Both the position numbers and the translations under genes were made by a program. From positions 1 through 64,000 of the forward strand of contig NZ_JAGGMI010000002.1 of the NCBI RefSeq assembly GCF_017875235.1: DNA of 64,000 nt. The letters are read 5' to 3'. Shown one piece after another: positions 42,189 to 51,286 of this stretch. Under the pieces are notes generated by a model. The model was given only the letters and a program-made list of their open reading frames with translations, made no database searches and was not told where the DNA came from. Numbering within the stretch: the first letter of the stretch is position 1; the number at the start of each line of letters is the position of its first letter. The DNA is from Asticcacaulis solisilvae (GTDB lineage Bacteria > Pseudomonadota > Alphaproteobacteria > Caulobacterales > Caulobacteraceae).

Positions 42189-44129
42189 TCAGTAAGCCGG
42201 GTTGTTCTTTTCCATGAATTTGATTAGCGTCTGGAGCATCTTCAGACGGTTCTCACTGGTCGACATGAAGTGGTCTTCATTGGCCAGCTCGACGAACTCG
42301 TATGGCTTTCCGGCCGCCTGCAAAGCCTTGACCATGATCTGGCTCTGCTTGATTGGTACACTCGTGTCGTCCTTGCCGTGCATAACCAGGACGGGAACGC
42401 CGATCTTTGCGGCGTTCTGCGCGGGCGAATAGGTCCCCCACTGGGCCTGATCTCCCAGCATGCGCTTCCAGTAGAGCGCAGGAACTGAGGTCTCGCCGCC
42501 GCTGTCGTGGACCTTCCAGTCGACGAACTCCTTAAGGTCGCTGACGCCGGACACCGACGCGGCGCAACGATAGATGCCCGGGTCGAAGGCCACGCCGGCC
42601 AGCGCCGCATAACCGCCGTAGGCCGACCAGCCGGCAATGCAGACGCGTTTGGCATCGACCTTCCCCTGCGCCGCCAGATAGCGAACGCCGTCCGACAGGT
42701 CGGTCTGCATCTTGCGGCCCCATTCGCCATAGCCTTTTTGATTGAACGCACGGCCCTTGCCGTCCGATCCGCGTGAATTGACCTGAAGGACAGCATAGCC
42801 GCGCGAGGCCAGCGCCTGCACATCGTACTCGAACGACAGGTTGTCGCGTCCTTCGGCCGCGCCATGCGGCAGGACGATCAGCGGCAGGTCTTTTGCCTCC
42901 CGGCCCGGGGGCAGCGTCAGATAGGCACGCAGCTCAAGGCCATCGGCCGCCGTGAAATCGAACGCCGTCTTTTGCGCGATCCATTCCGGCGCCAGGTCCG
43001 GATAGGTGCGGCCAATTTCGGTGTAGCCGCCCTTGGCGAAATCGACGAAGGTATAGGTGCCTGCGTCATCTTCGCCTTCGCTGTAGACGACCACCTTGCG
43101 CGGGTCATCCGCATAGGCGGCGAAGCTGGTCCTATATCCCTCGAAAGCCTTGGCCGTCAGAGCCGGCAGGGTTTTCATGACAGGATCGGCGAAATCGTAG
43201 CTGACCCAATCGCCATAATTGGCGAAGCCAACGCGATGCTTGGTCCTGCGGTTGTGCACCGGGCGGCTTTCGGGATTGTCCGGGTTCAGTTCGGCTGACA
43301 GCGTGCCGTCCGATTTTACTTCGTAATAGCCTTCCTGAGTGTCGTCATTCATGAATAGAGTGACGGAGGTGTCGTCACGCCCAAGACCCCAGAGTTCCGG
43401 CAGGTCGAGACGACCCCGACGCTCGAGTACGGTCTTCCAGTCGCCGTTTTGATTGAACTTCAACCGCCAGATCTGCGCATCCCATTTGTACTCAATGCCG
43501 CTGATGAAATCACCCTTCCCACTCGGGAAGTATGCCTCGACGGGGATGTCGGTCCATATCTCTGTCGCCTTGCCGGTCGCGGGATCGACACTGTAGAGCT
43601 TTATGTTCCGGCCTTCGAGGCGGCTGTCATGCGATTGCTCCATCAGCATCATGTAGATCAGCTTGCGGCCGTCCTTTTCGATGACGCGCGGCTGGTCGTA
43701 CAGGAACGGGTCCTGGTTTCGGCCTGTCCCGATAGGAATGGTCTTGTGCGCCCGTACGTTCAGGATCAGGCCCTGGTTGACGGTCATGGTCTCGCCGGAC
43801 CGCAGGGTACGGCGGTTGACGAAGGTCATGTAGGTGTCGTCGACCCAGTCCAGGTCCTCGACGACGAGCTTGCCGACGGGCTGCATTTCGACCGCCTTGG
43901 TCGCGATGTCGTAATCGACGACGAACTGCTCGGTGCCCTTGCGCATGACCATGCCGACATGCGTGCCCGAAGGCGACAGCGTGACGTGGCTGATCGCAGG
44001 CAGGTGACCATAGACCTCCAGTGGCGGTGGCGCGCCCAGCGGATTGGCGGCGGCAAAGGCGCTGCCGGCGTTTGCAGCAAGCATAAGCGCCATTGCGGAT
44101 GCAATGGTGTGGCGTCTATTGATCGTCAT
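42189..44129 (-). CDS. S9 family peptidase (prolyl-oligopeptidase fold), first of three paralogues, with altered nucleophile elbow
   Basis: A 646-residue secreted peptidase (signal 1-26, ending GSAFAA). Mature start NPLGAPPPLEVYGHLPAISHVTLSPSG, then propeller, then LPLIVLPHGAAEGRDNLSFEY, Asp in LVMHGKDDTSVPI and His in ELANEDHFMS. At the nucleophile the other two copies have GxSYGGYAALAG, whereas this one reads AGWSAYGGYAALAG: one extra Ala follows Ser502. The extra codon (GCC) is clear in the DNA. Activity is therefore uncertain. It is the first gene of the run; the upstream region to fabD (180 bp) holds its promoter and that of fabD. Confidence 0.88.
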   Translation of the reverse strand: MTINRRHTIASAMALMLAANAGSAFAAANPLGAPPPLEVYGHLPAISHVTLSPSGTHVGMVMRKGTEQFVVDYDIATKAVEMQPVGKLVVEDLDWVDDTYMTFVNRRTLRSGETMTVNQGLILNVRAHKTIPIGTGRNQDPFLYDQPRVIEKDGRKLIYMMLMEQSHDSRLEGRNIKLYSVDPATGKATEIWTDIPVEAYFPSGKGDFISGIEYKWDAQIWRLKFNQNGDWKTVLERRGRLDLPELWGLGRDDTSVTLFMNDDTQEGYYEVKSDGTLSAELNPDNPESRPVHNRRTKHRVGFANYGDWVSYDFADPVMKTLPALTAKAFEGYRTSFAAYADDPRKVVVYSEGEDDAGTYTFVDFAKGGYTEIGRTYPDLAPEWIAQKTAFDFTAADGLELRAYLTLPPGREAKDLPLIVLPHGAAEGRDNLSFEYDVQALASRGYAVLQVNSRGSDGKGRAFNQKGYGEWGRKMQTDLSDGVRYLAAQGKVDAKRVCIAGWSAYGGYAALAGVAFDPGIYRCAASVSGVSDLKEFVDWKVHDSGGETSVPALYWKRMLGDQAQWGTYSPAQNAAKIGVPVLVMHGKDDTSVPIKQSQIMVKALQAAGKPYEFVELANEDHFMSTSENRLKMLQTLIKFMEKNNPAY

Positions 44130-44311
44130 GGAATGCCCCCAAGCGTTACTTTATCAAATGCAACCATATCACGGTCCAGGCAGGTGTCAGCCCCCAAATT
44201 CGTCCTCGTTAATTCTGTCTGAGGACAATTCCGCGCCGGTGGTTTGCGCTTGCCGAGGCTTGAGCTTTGGCCTAGTCAGGCCACAAATCCACAGATTCCG
44301 GAGACAGCGTC

Positions 44312-45259
44312 ATGACCTTGGCTTTCGTATTTCCCGGTCAGGGCTCGCAGAGCGTCGGCATGGGCGCGGAGCTTTACGACAACTTCCCCCGCGCCCGTGA
44401 GGTCTTCGACGCCGTCGATGCGGCGCTTGGCCAGAAGCTGTTCCAGCTGATGAAGGACGGGCCTGAGGATCAACTGACCCTGACCGAAAACGCCCAACCG
44501 GCCATCATGGCTGTGTCCCTGGCGGTGGCGAAAGTGCTGGAAGGTGATTTCGGCATTCAATGTTCGGCGGCGAAATACGTCGCGGGCCATTCGCTGGGTG
44601 AATATTCGGCGCACGCGGCGGCGGGAACATTCTCGCTTGAAGAAACCGCGCGCCTGCTCAAGCTGCGCGGCCAGGCCATGCAGCGCGCGGCGCCCGTAGG
44701 CGTGGGCGCCATGGCGGCTTTGATCGGCAAGGCTGACCTCGAACTGGCCGAAAAGGCGTGCGAGGCCGGATCGGCGGCGGGCGTGGTCGTGGTGGCCAAT
44801 GACAACAATGCCGGCCAGATCGTCATTTCCGGCATGAAGCCTGCGGTCGAACTGGCGATCGAAAAGGCCAAGGAACTGGGCGCGAAGGGCATGCTGCTGA
44901 ATGTATCAGCGCCGTTTCACTCGCCCCTGATGGAGCCGGCAGCGGAGGAAATGCGCGCGGCCCTGGCGAAGGCCACGATCAACGAACCGGTCTCTACGCT
45001 TGTGGCCAACGTCACGGCGCGTCCGATTGGCGGTACGTCCGAAATCGCCGACCTGCTGGTGCAGCAGGTGACGGGCCGCGTGCGCTGGCGCGAAAGCGTC
45101 CAATGGCTGGCAGGCGAGGGCGGCGCGACCACCGTCGCTGAACTGGGCGCCGGCAAGGTTCTGACGGGCATGATCAAGCGCATCGCCCCTGAAGCCAACG
45201 CCGTCGCGCTCAACTCGGCTGCCGACTTCGAGGCATTCGCGCAATCGCTGAAAGCATAA
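44312..45259 (+). CDS. fabD: Malonyl-CoA:ACP transacylase
   Basis: A 315-residue FabD that moves malonyl groups from CoA to acyl-carrier protein, the entry to fatty-acid elongation. Motifs: FVFPGQGSQSVGMG at the start, the nucleophile elbow VAGHSLGEYSAHAAAG (Ser and the following Glu), GVGAMAALIG, NVSAPFHSPLM (active-site His) and TGRVRWRESVQWL. Length is normal. The order fabD, fabG, acpP, fabF is the usual fatty-acid cluster, here split between fabD and fabG by a 490-bp DUF559 element. Confidence 0.96.
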   Translation: MTLAFVFPGQGSQSVGMGAELYDNFPRAREVFDAVDAALGQKLFQLMKDGPEDQLTLTENAQPAIMAVSLAVAKVLEGDFGIQCSAAKYVAGHSLGEYSAHAAAGTFSLEETARLLKLRGQAMQRAAPVGVGAMAALIGKADLELAEKACEAGSAAGVVVVANDNNAGQIVISGMKPAVELAIEKAKELGAKGMLLNVSAPFHSPLMEPAAEEMRAALAKATINEPVSTLVANVTARPIGGTSEIADLLVQQVTGRVRWRESVQWLAGEGGATTVAELGAGKVLTGMIKRIAPEANAVALNSAADFEAFAQSLKA

Positions 45260-45270
45260 ATCATCTATCC

Positions 45271-45760
45271 TTCGCCCTCCCCATTCATGGGGAGGGGGGA
45301 CCGCCGCAGGCGGTGGGCGGGGCCTTTGAAAGATGAAACGCACACTACGGCAAGGCGCTGTTAACAAGACGGCTCGACGATTGCGCAAGCAACTTACGAA
45401 ACCGGAGCTTTGGCTGTGGCTGCGGTTGAAGGAGCGAACAGGCGACCTTGTCTTTCGCAATCAACATCCGATTGGCACGTATGTACTCGACTTCTACTGC
45501 CCAAAGGCGAAGTTATGCATCGAGGTTGACGGTGAAATTCATACTCGTGATTACCAGCGCGCGCATGATGAAAAGCGCGATCAATGGCTTACAGAGCAGG
45601 GCATTTATGTTCATCGAATCAACGCGGTCGATCTGCTGGCTGATCCAGATGAGACCGCTAATGGCGTAGTCAACCTGGCCTTGGGGCGCTGGCTAGCTTT
45701 GCAAGACGCCCCGCCCACCGCCTTCGGCGGTCCCCCCTCCCCATGAATGGGGAGGGCGAA
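45271..45760 (+). mobile_element. Intact DUF559 element with 53-bp terminal inverted repeats
   Basis: The left end 45271-45323 and the right end 45708-45760 are inverted copies of a 53-bp sequence that differ at one base. Each contains two hairpins: CCCCATTCATGGGG and ACCGCC-GCAG-GCGGT (or CTTC). The single gene inside (45333-45746) ends within the right repeat, so residues 126-137 are encoded by it. No target-site duplication is evident. It sits 11 bases after the fabD stop and 88 bases before fabG. Confidence 0.8.
45333..45746 (+). CDS. DUF559 (Vsr-like) endonuclease-domain protein
   Basis: A 137-residue protein of the DUF559 family, a PD-(D/E)XK fold close to very-short-patch repair endonuclease. 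The core is VFRNQHPIGTYVLDFYC (Asp53) and LCIEVDGEIH (Glu64, Asp66, His70), followed by a basic helix DEKRDQWL and GIYVHRINAVDLL. N-terminal residues 5-30 are basic (TARRLRKQLTKPELWLWLRL), typical of the family. The C-terminal residues 126-137 (APPTAFGGPPSP) are encoded by the terminal repeat. The function is unproven; it may act on the repeat that flanks it. A broken homologue of the same length lies at 4069-4482. Confidence 0.85.
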   Translation: MKRTLRQGAVNKTARRLRKQLTKPELWLWLRLKERTGDLVFRNQHPIGTYVLDFYCPKAKLCIEVDGEIHTRDYQRAHDEKRDQWLTEQGIYVHRINAVDLLADPDETANGVVNLALGRWLALQDAPPTAFGGPPSP

Positions 45761-45847
45761 GTTTATACGGCTTTGTAAACTGCTTGATCCTTTCCGCTTC
45801 ATCGCGTAAGGCGCGACCACTGAAAACACCATATCGCGGGAGATCAC

Positions 45848-46588
45848 ATGTTTGAACTGACCGGCAAGACCGCCCTTGTCACCGGCGCCACGGGTGGCCT
45901 CGGCGCCGAAATCGCCCGCGCGCTGCACAAGCAAGGCGCCAAAGTCGTGCTTTCCGGCACCCGCGAAAACGTGCTGACCGACCTCGCCGGTGAACTGGGT
46001 GAGAACGCCTTCGTCGCCGCCGCCAACCTGTCGGACGCAGCCTCGGTTGACGGCCTGGTCGCCAAGGCCGAAGAGGTCGCGGGCGCCGGCCTCGACATCC
46101 TGATCGCCAATGCCGGCATCACGCGCGACGGCCTGATCCTGCGCATGAAGGACGAGGACTGGGACACGGTCATCAAGGTCAACCTCGAAGCTTACTTCCG
46201 CCTGGCGCGCGCCGCCACCAAGGGCATGATGAAGCGCCGCCATGGCCGCATCATCGGCATCACCTCGATCGTCGGCGTCACCGGCAATCCCGGCCAGACC
46301 AACTATGCCGCCTCAAAGGCCGGCATGATCGGCTTCTCGAAGGCCTTGGCGCAGGAAGTCGGCTCGCGCGGCATCACGGTCAACTGCATCGCGCCGGGCT
46401 TCATCGCCTCTCCGATGACGGACGAACTGAACGAAGCACAGCGCGCGACGATCCTGGCCAAAATCCCGGCCGGCGACCTCGGCAAGGGCGCGGATATCGC
46501 CGCCGCCGCCGTCTTCCTCGCCAGCAACGAAGCCGGTTACGTGACGGGTCAGACCCTCCACGTCAACGGCGGCATGGCAATGATTTAG
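45848..46588 (+). CDS. fabG: 3-oxoacyl-ACP reductase
   Basis: A 246-residue short-chain dehydrogenase that reduces 3-oxoacyl-ACP with NADPH. It has the nucleotide loop TGATGGLGAEIARAL, LIANAGITRDGLILRMKDEDWD, the Ser-Tyr-Lys triad (ITSIVGVTGNPGQTNYAASKAG) and the closing VTGQTLHVNGGMAMI. Length is typical. A GGGAG ribosome-binding site precedes ATG 45848. It stands in the fabD-fabG-acpP-fabF order; a DUF559 element lies just upstream, so its transcription must either cross that element or start within the short gap. Confidence 0.97.
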   Translation: MFELTGKTALVTGATGGLGAEIARALHKQGAKVVLSGTRENVLTDLAGELGENAFVAAANLSDAASVDGLVAKAEEVAGAGLDILIANAGITRDGLILRMKDEDWDTVIKVNLEAYFRLARAATKGMMKRRHGRIIGITSIVGVTGNPGQTNYAASKAGMIGFSKALAQEVGSRGITVNCIAPGFIASPMTDELNEAQRATILAKIPAGDLGKGADIAAAAVFLASNEAGYVTGQTLHVNGGMAMI

Positions 46589-46674
46589 GCCATCAAACCG
46601 TACCAGTCCGTACACATAAACGCGCCATATCTTGCGGCGCAACGGACAGTTGGTTAAACACAGCGCGAAATCGC

Positions 46675-46703
46675 TTGAATCGCGCTGATTGTGTGAATAA
46701 AAG
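46675..46703 (+). promoter_or_regulatory. Possible promoter of acpP
   Basis: TTGAATC (46675-46681), 14 bases, AATAAAAG (46696-46703), which keeps TTGA and TANAW of the Caulobacter consensus. acpP is usually strongly expressed from its own promoter, and the 190-bp gap after fabG supports one. Confidence 0.4.
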
Positions 46704-46781
46704 TCAAACCCGGATTCTGATGGCCCCGCAGGCGAACGCTCACGAGGTATCCGAATGTCTAAACCTCTGAAGGGACGTTAA

Positions 46782-47021
46782 ATGTCTGAAGTTCTTGAAC
46801 GTGTTCGCAAGATTGTGATCGACCACCTGGATGCTGATCCGGACAAGGTCACCGAAAAGGCGAGCTTCATCGACGATCTGGAAGCTGACAGCCTCGACAT
46901 CGTCGAGCTGGTCATGGCTTTCGAAGAGGAATTCGATATCGAAATCCCCGACGATTCGGCCGAACACATCCTGACCGTCGGCGACGCCGTCAACTACATT
47001 CAGGAAAAGCTGGCGGCTTAA
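46782..47021 (+). CDS. acpP: Acyl carrier protein
   Basis: A 79-residue acidic helical protein. Ser37 in [18 protein letters not shown] is the phosphopantetheine site (Asp-Ser-Leu motif). It carries acyl chains between the fatty-acid enzymes. GAAGGGA lies 6 bases before the ATG. Confidence 0.98.
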   Translation: MSEVLERVRKIVIDHLDADPDKVTEKASFIDDLEADSLDIVELVMAFEEEFDIEIPDDSAEHILTVGDAVNYIQEKLAA

Positions 47022-47294
47022 GGCCGGGAAACGGCTTTCACGGAGCGCGGTTCTCAGGCCCTTTTTCCAGGGTTTGACCGCGCTTCTTTCGTTTCTGATT
47101 GGCATTTCCAATTCGCGTTTCGGGCTGGCATTTTCCGTTGCGGCAGGCTTTTTCGGAAGAAGGGGTTGAACGCGGCGGGAAATGCGGCCAACTATCATTA
47201 CATTGAGTGCCGTGCCGGGGGAAACGCGCGGAATGGCCAGGGGCAGGAATGGCGGGCCGCGTTAGAGGCCGCACGCCATCAGGGTGGAGACTAC

Positions 47295-48581
47295 ATGGTT
47301 CGTCGCGTTGTCATTACAGGTCTGGGTCTGGTTTCGCCGCTGGGCGCAGGCGTCGACATCACTTGGAAGCGCCTTTTGAACGGCGAGTCCGGCGCAGGAA
47401 AGATCACCGCGTTCGATACCACGGACTATGCCTGCCAGGTCGCCTGTGAAGTGCCGACCGTCGAGGGCCGTGGCGGCGGCGGACCCGATGTCGAAGGGTC
47501 GTTCGATCCGTCCAAGACCTTGTCGAACAAGGAACGCCGCAAGGTCGACGACTTTATCCTCTACGCCATCGCCGCCGCCGACGAGGCGCTGAATGATGCC
47601 AACTGGCACCCCGAAAGCGAAGAGGACAAGATCCGCACCGGCGTGATGATCGGCTCCGGCATCGGCGGTCTGGGCATCATCGCCGACACCGCGCTGGAAC
47701 TGCGCGACAAGGGTCCCAAGCGCATCTCACCCTTCTTCATTCCGTCGTCGCTGATCAATCTTGCTTCGGGCCAGGTATCGATCCGCCATGGCCTCAAGGG
47801 GCCGAATCACTCGGTCGTTACGGCCTGCGCCACCGGCGCTCACGCCATCGGCGACGCCGCCCGCCTGATCGCCCATGGCGACGCCGACCTCATGGTCGCC
47901 GGCGGCGCGGAATCGGCCATCGTGCCGATCGGCATTGCCGGCTTCATCGCCTGCCGCGCCCTGTGCACCGCCTTCAATGATGAGCCGACGCGCGCCTCGC
48001 GTCCCTACGACAAGGACCGCGACGGCTTCGTGATGGGCGAAGGCGCGGGTGTCGTCGTCCTGGAAGAATACGAACACGCCAAGGCGCGCGGCGCCAAGAT
48101 CTATGCCGAAGTCCTGGGCTATGCCCTGTCGGGCGACGCCTACCACATCACCGCGCCTTCCGAAGACGGCGACGGCGGCTACCGCGCCATGGTCGCGGCC
48201 GCCAGGGATGCCGGCATCGATCCGGCCGAGATCGACTATGTCAACGCTCACGGCACCTCGACCATGGCCGACGGCATCGAGCTCAAGGCCATCGAGAAGT
48301 TCCTGGGCGAACGCGCCAAGACCGGCACCGTGTCGTCGACCAAGTCGGCCATCGGCCACCTGCTGGGCGGCGCCGGCGCCGTAGAAGCCATCTTCTGCGC
48401 CCTGGCCATCCGCGACCAGATCGTCCCGCCGACGCTCAACCTGGACAACCCGGATGTGGAAACCCCCATCGACCTGGTCCCGCACAAGGCCAAGAAGATG
48501 ACGGTCAAGAAGGTGATGTCGAACTCGTTCGGCTTCGGCGGCACCAACGCGGCGCTGATCCTCGGCCAGGTCGAGCCATGA
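47295..48581 (+). CDS. fabF: Beta-ketoacyl-ACP synthase II
   Basis: A 428-residue condensing enzyme. The start MVRRVVITGLGLVSPLG is the standard FabF N-terminus, so I chose ATG 47295 (AGGGTGGAG just upstream) over an in-frame extension to 47166. The Cys nucleophile lies in VVTACATGAHAIGDAARLI; the two histidines are in YVNAHGTSTMADGIELKAI and SAIGHLLGGAGAVEA. It joins malonyl-ACP to the growing acyl chain. Its stop overlaps the start of mltG by 4 bp (ATGA). Confidence 0.97.
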   Translation: MVRRVVITGLGLVSPLGAGVDITWKRLLNGESGAGKITAFDTTDYACQVACEVPTVEGRGGGGPDVEGSFDPSKTLSNKERRKVDDFILYAIAAADEALNDANWHPESEEDKIRTGVMIGSGIGGLGIIADTALELRDKGPKRISPFFIPSSLINLASGQVSIRHGLKGPNHSVVTACATGAHAIGDAARLIAHGDADLMVAGGAESAIVPIGIAGFIACRALCTAFNDEPTRASRPYDKDRDGFVMGEGAGVVVLEEYEHAKARGAKIYAEVLGYALSGDAYHITAPSEDGDGGYRAMVAAARDAGIDPAEIDYVNAHGTSTMADGIELKAIEKFLGERAKTGTVSSTKSAIGHLLGGAGAVEAIFCALAIRDQIVPPTLNLDNPDVETPIDLVPHKAKKMTVKKVMSNSFGFGGTNAALILGQVEP

Positions 48582-49684
48582 TACGCATTGAGCCGGGTGC
48601 CGAACCGCCTGTGAAACGCAAGGGGCTGAAAGGCCCGCTGGCGGGACTTGGCATTGGCATCCTGCTCCTTGGCCTGGCGGCGCTGCTGTTTACATGGTCG
48701 ACCGTCTTCGGTCCTGGCCCCGCGCAAGTGTCTGAAATCAGCTTCGCCCCCGGCACCAGCGTCGCCGCCATGGCGCGCCAGCTCGAAGACAAGAAGATCA
48801 TTCGGTCTGGCCTGGCCTTCCGCGTCGCGGCGCGCCTGGGCGGCAAGGCCAACCGTTTCAAGGCCGGCACCTACCAGTTCCCGGCGCGGGCGTCGATGAT
48901 GACCGTCCTGCACCAGATCGAGGACGGCAAGGTCATCCGCAGCTTCGTCACCATCCCGGAAGGACGCACCTCGGCCCAGGCCGTGCGCATTCTCAAGGCC
49001 GTGCCTGAGCTGACCGGCGAGATCGACGTGCCGCCGGAAGGCTCGTTGCTGCCGGAAACCTACGACTACCAGCGCGGTGAAACACGCCAGGCCGTGCTGG
49101 ACCGCATGCTGGACGCCGGCCGCAAGGCACTGGACGAAGAGTGGGCTAAACGTCAGCCGAACCTGCCGGTCAAGACCAAGGAAGAGGCGCTGATCCTCGC
49201 TTCGGTCGTGGAAAAGGAGACCGGCATCGCCTCGGAGCGTCCGCGCGTCGCCGCTGTCTTCGTCAATCGCCTGCGCAAGGGGATGCGGCTGGAATCTGAC
49301 CCGACCGTCATTTACGGGATCAGCAATGGCGAACCCCTGGGGCGTGGCCTGCTGCGCTCGGAGCTCGACAAGAAGACACCGTGGAACACCTACATCATCG
49401 ACGGCCTGCCGGTGACGCCGATCGGCAATCCCGGCCGCGACGCGCTGCGCGCCGTGCTCAATCCCGCCAAGACCGAGGACATCTTCTTCGTCGCCGACGG
49501 CACGGGCGGGCACGTCTTCGCCGCCACCTACGACGAACACCTGGCCAATGTCGCCAAGTGGCGCAAGGTCGAGGCCGAGGTCAGCCTGTACACGACCCCG
49601 GCCTTTGATGCGGCGGTCAATGCATCGGCCGTGGCGCCCGCTGCCGGTCAACCCGTCGCCGCGGCCACAAAAGGCAAGAACTAA
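48578..49684 (+). CDS. mltG: Endolytic murein transglycosylase MltG (YceG-like)
   Basis: A 368-residue inner-membrane protein. A single membrane segment (about 20-42) is followed by a LysM-like N-domain and the YceG catalytic domain with GTYQFPARASM, GSLLPETYDY, the catalytic Glu in ALILASVVEKETGIASERPRVAAVF, ESDPTVIYG, and WNTYIIDGLPVTPIGNPGRDAL. It cuts glycan strands next to the membrane to end their growth. The start overlaps fabF (ATGA). In many proteobacteria it lies downstream of fabF, as here. Confidence 0.95.
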   Translation: MIRIEPGAEPPVKRKGLKGPLAGLGIGILLLGLAALLFTWSTVFGPGPAQVSEISFAPGTSVAAMARQLEDKKIIRSGLAFRVAARLGGKANRFKAGTYQFPARASMMTVLHQIEDGKVIRSFVTIPEGRTSAQAVRILKAVPELTGEIDVPPEGSLLPETYDYQRGETRQAVLDRMLDAGRKALDEEWAKRQPNLPVKTKEEALILASVVEKETGIASERPRVAAVFVNRLRKGMRLESDPTVIYGISNGEPLGRGLLRSELDKKTPWNTYIIDGLPVTPIGNPGRDALRAVLNPAKTEDIFFVADGTGGHVFAATYDEHLANVAKWRKVEAEVSLYTTPAFDAAVNASAVAPAAGQPVAAATKGKN

Positions 49685-49687
49685 CCC

Positions 49688-50575
49688 ATGTCTCTGTCCT
49701 CCATGACGGGCTTTGCCCGCGCCGACGGCGGCTTGAGGGACGTCAGCTGGACAGTCGAAGTCCGCAGCGTCAACGGCCGCAATCTCGATATCAAATACCG
49801 CTTTCCGCCGGGCTATGAGGCCGCCGAGCGTCTGGGGCGCGACCTGTCCAAGGCGCGGTTCCAGCGCGGTCAGATGAACCTGACGCTGCAGGTCCAGACG
49901 CCGGGCGCAAACGCCGGCGTCACCATCAACGAAGACGTGCTGAACGTCTATCTGGCGGCCAGCGACCGGCTTCTGGCCGAAGGCAAGGCGGTCATGCCGG
50001 CCTCGGATGGTCTTTTGTCGCTGCGTGGTGTCATCGAGGCCGCCGGCGAGGAGCGTTCCGGCCTGGCGGAGGACGGCGAGGCGGCCTTGGCCGCGACGCT
50101 TACCGAAGCCTTCGACCGCCTGAAGGCCGCACGTGACAGCGAAGGCCGCGCCATCGAAGCCGTGCTGAAAGGCCACCTGGTGACCATCGGCGCGGCCGTC
50201 GAGCGCGCAAAGGCCGTCGCCGACCAGCAGGCCGAGGTCATCCGCGAACGCTTTACCCGCCGGCTGGAAGAAATCCTGCCCGACAACGCCAAGGAGGGCC
50301 TCGAGGAGCGTATCCTTCAGGAAGCGGCATTGCTGGCCGCCAAGGCCGATGTGCGCGAGGAACTGGACCGGCTGTCGTCGCATCTCGACCAGGCGCACGC
50401 CCTGATCGACGGAGAAGCCGCGCCCGGCCGGAAACTGGATTTCCTGGCGCAGGAGTTCATGCGCGAAGCCAATACGCTGTGTTCCAAGGCGGCCTTTATC
50501 GAGCTGACCCAGACCGGCCTGGAACTGAAGGCGGTGATCGACCAGTTCCGCGAACAGGTTCAGAACGTAGAATAG
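49688..50575 (+). CDS. yicC: YicC/YloC family endoribonuclease
   Basis: A 295-residue cytoplasmic protein. The family start MSLSSMTGFARADG, then VEVRSVNGRNLDIKYRFPPGYE, and the C-terminal block GRKLDFLAQEFMREANTLCSKA are distinctive. E. coli YicC is an RNA endonuclease that acts on small RNA, and the family usually precedes gmk, as it does here. It starts 3 bases after the mltG stop, so it belongs to the same operon. Confidence 0.93.
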   Translation: MSLSSMTGFARADGGLRDVSWTVEVRSVNGRNLDIKYRFPPGYEAAERLGRDLSKARFQRGQMNLTLQVQTPGANAGVTINEDVLNVYLAASDRLLAEGKAVMPASDGLLSLRGVIEAAGEERSGLAEDGEAALAATLTEAFDRLKAARDSEGRAIEAVLKGHLVTIGAAVERAKAVADQQAEVIRERFTRRLEEILPDNAKEGLEERILQEAALLAAKADVREELDRLSSHLDQAHALIDGEAAPGRKLDFLAQEFMREANTLCSKAAFIELTQTGLELKAVIDQFREQVQNVE

Positions 50576-50626
50576 TCTGTTCAGTTTTTTCAGGTAGTTC
50601 CTGAACTAAACAATTTGGAGTAACCC

Positions 50627-51283
50627 ATGTCGCCTAACCCCCATATGAGTTTCGAGCGGATTCGCCGTGGCCTGATGCTGATCGTCGCCGCGCCGTCGGG
50701 GGCAGGGAAGACGTCGCTGTGCCGTCGCCTGGTGGCCGATCACTCCGATCTCGAACTGTCGATCTCGGTGACGACGCGCGGGCCGCGTCCCGGTGAGCGC
50801 GATGGCCGCGAATACCACTTCATCGGCGACGAGGAGATGGATCGTCTGATCAAGGAGCAGGCCCTGCTGGAATATGCTTCGGTCCACGACGCGCGTTACG
50901 GTTCGCCGCGCGACCCTGTGGAAAAGGCACTGAGCCAGGGCCACAATGTCCTGTTCGACATCGACTGGCAGGGCGCCCAGCGGATTTCGGCGCGGGCGCC
51001 TTCGGATGTGGTGCGGGTGTTCATCCTGCCGCCGTCGATCGCCGAACTGAACCGCCGCCTGAACGCCCGCGCCCAGGATGATGAGGACGTCATTGCCCGC
51101 CGCATCCAGCGCGCCAAGAGCGAGATTTCGCACTGGGCGGAATACGACTATGTCATCCTGAACGACGACTTCGACCGGTCGTACGCCGAACTGGTCCACA
51201 TCTATCATGCCGAGATTTCGCGTCGGTCGCGGGGACTGTGGATCTCGCCGTTTGTGGATGAGCTGATGGCGGAGAAGATTTAA
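50627..51283 (+). CDS. gmk: Guanylate kinase
   Basis: A 218-residue enzyme that makes GDP from GMP and ATP. P-loop LIVAAPSGAGKTSLCRRLV, the GMP-binding region SISVTTRGPRPGERDGREYHFI, and VLFDIDWQGAQRI are standard. TTGGAGTAACCC precedes ATG 50627. It is the last gene of the fab-mltG-yicC-gmk run and is followed by a long perfect hairpin before the convergent rsmA. Confidence 0.96.
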   Translation: MSPNPHMSFERIRRGLMLIVAAPSGAGKTSLCRRLVADHSDLELSISVTTRGPRPGERDGREYHFIGDEEMDRLIKEQALLEYASVHDARYGSPRDPVEKALSQGHNVLFDIDWQGAQRISARAPSDVVRVFILPPSIAELNRRLNARAQDDEDVIARRIQRAKSEISHWAEYDYVILNDDFDRSYAELVHIYHAEISRRSRGLWISPFVDELMAEKI

Positions 51284-51286
51284 TCC

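Noticed and set aside
48248-50398. A 716-codon open frame on the minus strand across fabF, mltG and yicC
   Set aside because: It is antisense to three clearly recognised genes and has the Gly/Arg/Ala/Asp-rich composition of a codon-bias shadow in GC-rich DNA.
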